From Acidobacteria bacterium UBA2994 (GTDB lineage Bacteria > Acidobacteriota > Vicinamibacteria > Vicinamibacterales > UBA8438): a DNA stretch of 46,757 bases. The DNA is taken from NCBI GenBank assembly GCA_002346545.1, contig DEAA01000064.1:110607-157363 (forward strand). The letters are read 5' to 3'. Positions 41,261 through 46,757 of the stretch are shown here, piece by piece. Under the pieces are notes generated by a model, which ran no database searches, was not told the DNA's origin, and was given only the letters and a program-made list of their open reading frames with translations. How positions within the stretch are numbered: the first letter of the stretch is position 1; every line of letters begins with the position of its first letter. Position numbers and translations under genes: made by a program.

Positions 41261-43099
41261 CTAGCGTCCGGGTATAGCGGTGTTCAGTAGCTCGGCCGAC
41301 GGGTCGAGCCGGTCCCAGAGGAACCCGCCGAACCGGATCAGGACCGCGATTATGGCTGCCAGTGGCGCGGCCGTGAGGAGACCCAGAAGCGGCAGTTGCC
41401 AGGCGCCGAGGGCCACATTTAGCACCTGTATCTGCACGAGCAGCCAGGTGCCGCTCACGATGACTCCCGGAAGCAGCCCGATGGTCATCGCGACCATCAA
41501 CCCCAGGCTGGTGATGAGACCCTGTCCGATATGGGCGGCAGAGCCGGCCCGCCGCCGCCCGAGCTGGACCCAGCTGGGCCAGACGAGCGCCACCAGGTTC
41601 TGGAGCGTGGCTGACAAGGTGGCGACGGTCGCAACCAATGGTATGAGGGTGAGTAGGGCGGCCGCCAGGACCCCGAGAGGTGTCGTGCCCAGAGCTGTCG
41701 CGGTGTCGCTCACGAGCATGACGTCGTCCACCCCAAGGTGCCTGGTGGCGACGCCGGCTATCAACAGGACGCCGGTCGCCAGTGTGGCATACAGGCTCGC
41801 GATGATGGCCGGGCCCGCCACTTCGGCGCCGAACAGTCGCCATCCAGCGACGGGCCAGGTGCGGATCAGTTCCGCGCGTAGCAGGTCGGTCCTCAGGTCG
41901 TTGCGCCACTGGTGACCCGCGGTCAGTGGCGTCATGACCAGGACCATGAGCGCGCCAACCACGAGAATGCCGATTAGCCAGATGGGCAGCGAAACCCACG
42001 TGACGGCGGCCGTCGCCGCCGTCAGGATGAGCAGAGCGCTCGCGCCGATCGTGGTCAGCGGGGTGCGATGGGCGAGCATCAGGTTCTTCCAGAGGATGCC
42101 GAGCTCCGGTCGCCCCTGGGGACGGAGCCGGAACGGCGCCGCCCGCCGTTGCGACTGCTTCAACTTCAGGAACCGGGCTCCCGCCTCCTGGCTGGCGGCT
42201 AGACGCCGTGATCGGGCCAGGGAGGCGTCTTCAAAGCTCGCTTGGGAGCGCACGACCCACTCGTTGTGCGCGAACACCAGCAGCGCTGGCCACACCAGTA
42301 GCCCCAACCGTTCGACCACCGTTAACTCCATGTCGAGCCCACCCAGCACGACTCTGGACAACCAGCGGAACGGTAGAACTAGCACTGACAGCGCTGGATG
42401 ATGCTCGCGGAACCAGTCGGGGGAGAGTGGCCCTTGCAGCGTCGTTGAGACGTCTCCCTGGATGTCTGGCACCGACGCGACGAGCGCCGCGATAGCGGGC
42501 GCGACCATCATCAGTACTAGGCTTGCCGTGCCAACTACCAGCACCCGTCGGCGCCAGGCCCTGGCGGCCGGGAGCTCGGACAGCTGCGCCATCCACAGGC
42601 CTCGTCCGCGCGCGTGGAGATTCCACAAGGTTAGGAGCAGCCACGTCGTCAGGAGCCGCCAGGCGAACACGGACAGGCGCCCGCCTGATGAGAAGAACGC
42701 GACGATGGCGGCGCCGAAGAGCACGCCCCACTGGCTCCGGAGAACCGCGTATTGGATGATATGCCGTCGACGAAGCGGAGCGGGCAGCAGAAGATGCAGC
42801 TCCGTCTCGGTGAGTTCAACCAGCGCCTTGCCGTAGGGCCAAAGCCACCAGAGGCTGACGAAAATGAGCAAGAGGAGCGCGCTGGAAAACTCCAGAAGCG
42901 GCGCCCATTCGGAGACGTCCTCGACCAGGTAGAGGGCCGCGTCACGATTGATCTGTAGCATCGGACGAAGCGCGAACAGCCCCACCCAGGTGGCGCCCGC
43001 CAGGGTGCCCACCAGATACCGGGGCTGCTTCATCAGGCGGAGCCAGCCGACCACCCGCCCGCGGAGTGACCGCCACGCCAGATAGAGCAGCGGGCTCAT
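41261..43099 (-). CDS. ABC exporter permease
   Basis: The 612-residue membrane protein has about 12 hydrophobic segments in two groups separated by a basic loop near 290-330 (SLARSRRLAASQEAG, LKQSQRRAAPFRLR). Its N-terminus (LLYLAWRSLRGRVVGWLRLM) fits the family of putative ABC exporters with paired ATPases. Its start overlaps the stop of the ATPase gene by 4 bp, so the two are made together. The substrate is unknown. It probably functions as a dimer with the ATPase at 43096-43830, one subunit per half. Confidence 0.82.
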   Translation of the reverse strand: MSPLLYLAWRSLRGRVVGWLRLMKQPRYLVGTLAGATWVGLFALRPMLQINRDAALYLVEDVSEWAPLLEFSSALLLLIFVSLWWLWPYGKALVELTETELHLLLPAPLRRRHIIQYAVLRSQWGVLFGAAIVAFFSSGGRLSVFAWRLLTTWLLLTLWNLHARGRGLWMAQLSELPAARAWRRRVLVVGTASLVLMMVAPAIAALVASVPDIQGDVSTTLQGPLSPDWFREHHPALSVLVLPFRWLSRVVLGGLDMELTVVERLGLLVWPALLVFAHNEWVVRSQASFEDASLARSRRLAASQEAGARFLKLKQSQRRAAPFRLRPQGRPELGILWKNLMLAHRTPLTTIGASALLILTAATAAVTWVSLPIWLIGILVVGALMVLVMTPLTAGHQWRNDLRTDLLRAELIRTWPVAGWRLFGAEVAGPAIIASLYATLATGVLLIAGVATRHLGVDDVMLVSDTATALGTTPLGVLAAALLTLIPLVATVATLSATLQNLVALVWPSWVQLGRRRAGSAAHIGQGLITSLGLMVAMTIGLLPGVIVSGTWLLVQIQVLNVALGAWQLPLLGLLTAAPLAAIIAVLIRFGGFLWDRLDPSAELLNTAIPGR

Positions 43100-43830
43100 G
43101 AGCCGCCGTCAGCGCCTGTCGCCCGCAGGAAGAGCGTTTCGAGATCGGCGTCCGCGTCCACATCTGGCAACTCGGCGCGGATCTCGGTGAGGGTGCCCTC
43201 GAGTACCGTGCGACCCTGGTTCACGATCAGGACCCGGTCGCACACCTCTTCCACCAGATGCAGCATGTGCGAGGAGATGATGATCGCCGCTCCGTTATCG
43301 GCGGTCTGCCGGACCGTCCGTTTCATTTGGCGCATGGCGGCTGGGTCCAGACCGGTCAGCGGCTCGTCGAGCACCAGGACCCGTGGCCGATGGAGGAGTG
43401 CGCAGGCGACCACGAGCTTCTGCTTCATGCCCCTCGATAGCTCGGTGGGAAACGCGAGCTCTCGGCCAGTCAGTGCCGCGTCACGGAGTAGCGTATCGGC
43501 GTGCGCCTGACCATCGTCAACTCTGTAAAGTCGAGCGAAGAGGGTGAGGTGGTCTCTCACCGTCAGGTGGTCGAAGAGATACGGCTCATCCGGAACAAAG
43601 GCGAGACATTGTCGCGCCTCGGTCGGGCGGTGGCGAAGGTCGAAACCAGCGATGGTGATACGACCGGATGTGGCTGGGATGATGCCGGCCAGACAGCGGA
43701 GCGTAGTGGTCTTGCCGGCGCCATTGGGCCCTACCAGGCCAAGGATCTGGCCCGGTTCCACGCGGAGCGAGAGGCCGTCGACGCCTTTGATGCCGTCGTA
43801 CGCCTTCACGAGGTTAGTGATCTCGATCAC
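43096..43830 (-). CDS. ABC transporter ATP-binding protein
   Basis: The 244-residue ATPase carries Walker A (GPNGAGKTT, residues 34-42), the Q-loop region, the ABC signature LSRGMKQKL, Walker B with VLVLDEPLTGLDP and the switch histidine in ISSHMLHLVEEV. It resembles the drug/lipid export ATPases (ABC-2 type) and powers the permease encoded by the overlapping gene. It is the first gene of the pair; the ATG is at 43828-43830, and a GTG-rich gap precedes it. Confidence 0.95.
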   Translation of the reverse strand: MIEITNLVKAYDGIKGVDGLSLRVEPGQILGLVGPNGAGKTTTLRCLAGIIPATSGRITIAGFDLRHRPTEARQCLAFVPDEPYLFDHLTVRDHLTLFARLYRVDDGQAHADTLLRDAALTGRELAFPTELSRGMKQKLVVACALLHRPRVLVLDEPLTGLDPAAMRQMKRTVRQTADNGAAIIISSHMLHLVEEVCDRVLIVNQGRTVLEGTLTEIRAELPDVDADADLETLFLRATGADGGS

Positions 43831-43950
43831 AGGTGTCCCTCGCCAGTCTGTCGAGATTGTGTGCCGGATGTCCAGCGCCGCGAGAATTGGGGAACTAAGG
43901 GATCGTTGGTCGGTTGAGCTGCGGAGGTCGGTGCATAGGGATCTGTCGCG

Positions 43951-44196
43951 TCACGACACGAGCAGCAAGTAGTCGTCGCCGGTGACCGCCCGCGTGCCGC
44001 GGTCGTCGTCCACTGCAGGCAGCGAGCGGGCCACAGTCGTTTCGCAGTGGACAAGAGTCAGTTTTCCCGACGTGCCTAGCTTGGTCACCAGCGCTGCTGC
44101 GGTGGGGTTGGTGCTAGGTTGGGGAGGGCAACCACCGCTCTCACGTGCATAGACCAGTATTCCCGAGCGGCTGACGTTCGCCGTCGTGTCCCGTCG
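43951..44196 (-). pseudogene. Start-less protein-like frame, probable gene remnant
   Basis: Between stops at 44197-44199 and 43951-43953 the minus strand reads about 81 codons, including ILVYARESGGCPPQP, AAALVTKLGTSGKLTLVHC and the end AVTGDDYLLLVS. There is no ATG, GTG or TTG in a plausible position and no ribosome-binding site. The text looks like the C-terminus of a secreted protein but is not one I recognise. It lies upstream of the ABC ATPase gene on the same strand. Confidence 0.35.
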
Positions 44197-44375
44197 CTAG
44201 GTCGTCTCGTCGCCGATCTGCCCACCACAGCAACATCGCGGCTACCATCCAGAGCTCAGATGGCATGACACAAGCATTTAAATTGCAGTCACTTACTGGT
44301 ATTGACGGAAATCCGTCACAGAAATTGCGGTATGTTCCGCGTTACGGAATTGTTCGTTCGTGCGAGTTCTTGCCA

Positions 44376-44403
44376 CTTGAGGGGGAACTTGGGTCCCCTC
44401 AAG
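44376..44403 (-). terminator. Terminator of the gene at 44424-45662
   Basis: CTTGAGGGG (44376-44384) and CCCCTCAAG (44395-44403) form a perfect 9-bp stem with a 10-nt loop, 20 bp beyond the minus-strand gene's stop. Confidence 0.65.
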
Positions 44404-44423
44404 CGAGCGAGCGCGTCAGACCG

Positions 44424-45662
44424 CTACTGGCGGGGGCGAGCGCTTCGGCCTGAAGATCCGCCGCGGGAATAGCCGCCTGGAGACGCTTGACGGCCGCCCG
44501 AGCTGCCGCCGCTCGGGCGGCCAGTGGCGGCCTGGGTTCCACCATTCCCATTGTCACCGCGCCGTGGGGCGGTGCGTTCAGCGGGAAACGCAACACGGTC
44601 GATCTGGGTGTAGCCCCGATCCTTGTAGGCACGCCCCCGCGTCCCGAACTCCCCACCGCCGGGTACCACCGCGTATGACGTGGCCGGTCCCAGGTAGTAG
44701 AGCGAGTCGTACGGCGACCAGCCGTAGTAGTAGCCAAACGGGGCCGCATAGTAGGGATACCAGCCGCTGAACGCGTAGGGGTCGTACGCTCCGAATCTGT
44801 GGGCGTTGGCTCCGTCCCATCCGCCTCCTCCGCTTGAGCGCTGCAGCGAGAACGCTTCTGGGAACGACAACGCGACCATCAGATCGATGACGCTCGCCGG
44901 GACGCCGCTGTCGTCGAGGCGAACGACCGCGCGCCCATTTAGGTCGAAGGAGGCTTGACTCTCGACGAGCAGCGCCTCCACGACCGCTGGGTCGGCGATC
45001 TGGCCTGCCTCGATTACGTCGTCGAGCGACAGCGGAGAACTGCTGTTCATCCGCGCGGCATTCACCGCGCGTGCCTGCTCGGTTGAGTCTGGCTCTTCGC
45101 CCCCAGCCGCGTGGATCGTGGCCTCATTGGCGCGGCGGTACCGCCTGACCGTCACCGCCCCCCTACTGCCTGAGTCTACGAACTGGAGATCCAGCCAGGT
45201 ACGCTCGTCGGCCATCAGACCCACGCCGGAGACCCGGCGGCTGCTGCCCTCGCAGACCAGCTCGGCCTGGGTGAACAGTCTGGCGCCGTCGCGAGACCAA
45301 CGGTTCCGCCGCCAGCCGTCACAGGTCTCCTCATTGATGGTGTGCTGTGCGCCGTCGGCGATCAGGGTCTCGGTTAGTACCGCTGTGCCGTCGGCCACTG
45401 TAGTGGCGCGGACAGACGCCGGCTTGTCGTCGGCTTTGATGCAGACTACGACCCGGTCGGCGAAGCGTCGGGGATCCGCGGTCTCTTCTCCGAGCGCTCC
45501 GGTCTCCTCCACCAACTGCCAGCATCCCATCCACGGGAGCCAGCGTTCATCTGCCGTCCCGGTTTGCGCCGGCTGCGCCCCAGCGAGCGTAGCTGTCAGC
45601 AGCAACGCGCCGACGCTGTAGGTGACCCGCTCGACGATTCTGGAGAGGTGGTGCTGGGGCAT
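44424..45662 (-). CDS. Exported protein of unknown function with Tyr/Gly-rich C-terminus
   Basis: The 412-residue protein has a signal peptide (about 1-30, TATLAGAQ). The first part (about 36-190) is a lipocalin-like or beta-rich domain beginning ERWLPWMGCWQLV, with further cysteines (VVVCIKADD, NEETCDGW, ELVCEGSS). A helical middle segment (SLDDVIEAGQIADPAVVEALLVE) is followed by a tyrosine-rich tail (SGWYPYYAAPFGYYYGWSPY) and a Gly/Ser/Arg-rich end. Such two-part exported proteins are common in Acidobacteriota and uncharacterised. The tail may be surface-exposed. The outer-membrane gene at 45690 lies just upstream on the same strand, so the two may form an operon. Confidence 0.7.
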   Translation of the reverse strand: MPQHHLSRIVERVTYSVGALLLTATLAGAQPAQTGTADERWLPWMGCWQLVEETGALGEETADPRRFADRVVVCIKADDKPASVRATTVADGTAVLTETLIADGAQHTINEETCDGWRRNRWSRDGARLFTQAELVCEGSSRRVSGVGLMADERTWLDLQFVDSGSRGAVTVRRYRRANEATIHAAGGEEPDSTEQARAVNAARMNSSSPLSLDDVIEAGQIADPAVVEALLVESQASFDLNGRAVVRLDDSGVPASVIDLMVALSFPEAFSLQRSSGGGGWDGANAHRFGAYDPYAFSGWYPYYAAPFGYYYGWSPYDSLYYLGPATSYAVVPGGGEFGTRGRAYKDRGYTQIDRVAFPAERTAPRRGDNGNGGTQAATGRPSGGSSGGRQASPGGYSRGGSSGRSARPRQ

Positions 45663-45689
45663 GGTGTCCTCATGCGCTACGGAGGTGAA

Positions 45690-46499
45690 TCAGAAGACGA
45701 ACTCGAGACCGCCCGTGATCCGGAGCCCGCTCAGTTCGATGGTATCAAAGCCGACGAAATAGTCTGACGGGCGAGTGCGCGCCCACGCCTGCCGCGCCTC
45801 CAGGGTAAGAAATATCTGTTTCCGCACTGCGATGCTGACTCCGCCGAAGACGTGTCCGCTCCAGGCCCACCCGCGGGTCCGGAAATCGTCGGTGAAGATG
45901 CTGAGGTCCACGAAGTCGACGAAGTCGCCGAACTGCTGAAATTGATACCACTGGCCACCGCCTCCGGCTCCAACAAAGGGTGCCATTCGCCTGGGCACCC
46001 AGGCGAAGCGCCCGATCTGGCGGCCCCGCGGAACGAGCCACAGCCGGAGGCTGCCCTGCACCGGGACTCTCGTGAACTCGGTGGCCTGCGTAATCGGGAG
46101 TCCGTCGTCTTCGACGAACTCGCGGTACTCCGATTGCACTCTCGCCTGGCTGAAGCCGACCTCCGCTAGCAGATCAAGCCGCGAGGTTAGGGCGCGGCCG
46201 GCCGAAAGGCGCACCGCGACGGTGTCGAAATCGCCGTCCTCGATCGTTAACTCGTTTCGAACGAAGTCGAAGAGGTCGCCGGTGTCGGTACCGGCTAGCC
46301 AACCTCCAGCGATTCCGAGCACCGTCCGCGGCTGCCCGAACAGAAAATCGGCCCCTGGGGGGGACGCTGGCTGCGCCGCGGTGCCGGATCTCGGAGCCTC
46401 CTCGGAGGAGCCGGCCGCGCTTGGCAGCGGTGCCAGGAGCAGTGCGATGAGAGGCACCAACGTAGACCGAAGCAGAGAACGGGGGCGGGGATCAGACAT
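45690..46499 (-). CDS. Outer-membrane beta-barrel protein
   Basis: The 269-residue protein has a signal peptide (about 1-29, APLPSAAG), a short Ala/Pro/Ser linker, and a barrel of about eight strands: ADFLFGQPRTVLGIAGGWLAG, VAVRLSAGRALTSRLDLLAEVGF (cut here), PVQGSLRLWLVP, MAPFVGAGGGGQWYQFQQFG, GHVFGGVSIAVRKQIFLTLE, ending LRITGGLEFVF with a terminal phenylalanine, the outer-membrane targeting signal. It is of the OmpA/OmpW-like size class without a periplasmic domain. Its stop is 28 bp from the next minus-strand gene, so cotranscription is likely. Function is unknown; no pore or binding role can be assigned. Confidence 0.8.
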   Translation of the reverse strand: MSDPRPRSLLRSTLVPLIALLLAPLPSAAGSSEEAPRSGTAAQPASPPGADFLFGQPRTVLGIAGGWLAGTDTGDLFDFVRNELTIEDGDFDTVAVRLSAGRALTSRLDLLAEVGFSQARVQSEYREFVEDDGLPITQATEFTRVPVQGSLRLWLVPRGRQIGRFAWVPRRMAPFVGAGGGGQWYQFQQFGDFVDFVDLSIFTDDFRTRGWAWSGHVFGGVSIAVRKQIFLTLEARQAWARTRPSDYFVGFDTIELSGLRITGGLEFVF

Positions 46500-46564
46500 T
46501 CATGGCCACGGCGGGCAGGCACTAATCTCATGCTACCGTTCAAGCACCGGGCAGACCGATTCGC

Positions 46565-46757
46565 ATGCTATCACCAACCACACGCAGCGTGCTCGACTGG
46601 CTACGTCTTAGCCTTGGCGGCGCCGTTCTGGGGTTGGCGTTGCTGGCCACCCTTCCCCCAGCCAACGCTCAGATCTGGCTGTTGTCGGTGCCGTTACTTG
46701 AGGGTGGCTACTGGTCGGTCATCCTGCTGCCGCTCTTGTGCTGGCCGCGCTGGCGCG
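46565..46757 (+). CDS. Membrane protein, N-terminal part (runs off the window)
   Basis: An ATG at 46565 opens a frame that stays open to the edge (64 codons). It has two hydrophobic segments (LGGAVLGLALLATLPPANAQ and WSVILLPLLCWPRW). The start is divergent from the outer-membrane protein at 45690-46499, with 65 bp between. Similar N-terminal hydrophobic pairs occur in endonuclease/exonuclease/phosphatase-family membrane proteins, but not enough is visible to name it. Confidence 0.5.
   Translation, partial: MLSPTTRSVLDWLRLSLGGAVLGLALLATLPPANAQIWLLSVPLLEGGYWSVILLPLLCWPRWR

Larger units (their letters stand above)
43831..44423 (-). other. Gene-poor 593-bp stretch
   Basis: No confident gene. 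Its left part holds the start-less minus-strand frame 43951-44196, listed separately. The right part (44250-44375) is noticeably richer in A and T and could hold promoter or decayed sequence, but no recognisable motif was found. The hairpin at 44376-44403 closes it. The convergent and divergent directions of the flanking genes leave room for regulatory sequence only for the ATPase gene. Confidence 0.5.

Noticed and set aside
1..46757. CRISPR arrays, tRNA/rRNA genes, insertion sequences, phage genes
   Set aside because: Looked for repeat-spacer patterns, cloverleaf-like stems, transposase motifs and terminal repeats by eye; none was found. Short elements could be missed without a search.

Overview
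The window is a high-GC bacterial chromosome segment with dense genes, ATGA-overlapping operons and many exported proteins. The combination of planctomycete-type haem domain proteins (DUF1587/1592/1588/1585), DUF1552 Tat proteins, secreted ankyrin proteins, a Tat-exported molybdenum hydroxylase and remnants of an ADOP-type ABC permease and a Ser/Thr kinase points to an Acidobacteriota member, probably of the Vicinamibacteria. That placement is inference; there is no rRNA or other marker gene here. No tRNA, rRNA, CRISPR array, intact insertion sequence or phage gene was seen.

Layout. (1) 1-4874: the 5' end of an AMP-forming acyl-CoA synthetase, then a NadQ-type Nudix/winged-helix regulator beside a tightly overlapping nadA-nadB-nadC operon for de novo NAD synthesis, with a candidate operator before nadA. 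(2) 5047-9385: exported oxidative proteins (a c-haem/type II copper monooxygenase-like protein and a monohaem protein) plus an MBL-fold hydrolase. (3) 9489-14833 and 22216-27510: two paralogous three-gene cassettes in the same order and orientation: large dihaem DUF1592-family protein, Tat-exported DUF1552 protein, secreted ankyrin-repeat protein. Between them lie a GT39 membrane glycosyltransferase, a three-subunit Tat-exported molybdenum hydroxylase and a Tat-signal VOC protein. (4) 27584-35140: a small secreted cysteine protein, an NHL/PAL-like beta-propeller, a DUF523-DUF1722 protein, a decayed protein kinase, a redoxin with an in-frame TGA exactly at a UxxC motif (candidate selenoprotein), a glgX-like remnant, a glycosyltransferase-FkbM methyltransferase fusion and a Tat-exported enolase-superfamily enzyme. 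(5) 35417-38333: an operon of porin, CuA-type cupredoxin and dihaem DUF1111 protein. (6) 38394-46757: a truncated 2OG-Fe(II) oxygenase, a CaiB/BaiF CoA-transferase, a permease remnant, an NADPH-FMN reductase, a SnoaL-like protein, an ABC exporter pair, and two exported/outer-membrane hypotheticals.

The unifying theme is periplasmic or surface oxidation chemistry: c-haem, copper, Mo/Fe-S/FAD and Tat-exported enzymes. The twin DUF1592-DUF1552-ankyrin cassettes are the strongest candidate for an uncharacterised system, and the TGA-containing redoxin is the strongest single-gene surprise. Several short gene remnants (after nadC, at 30117-30473, 31065-31160, 38394-38795, 39980-40102, 43951-44196) show that the spaces between operons collect decaying genes.
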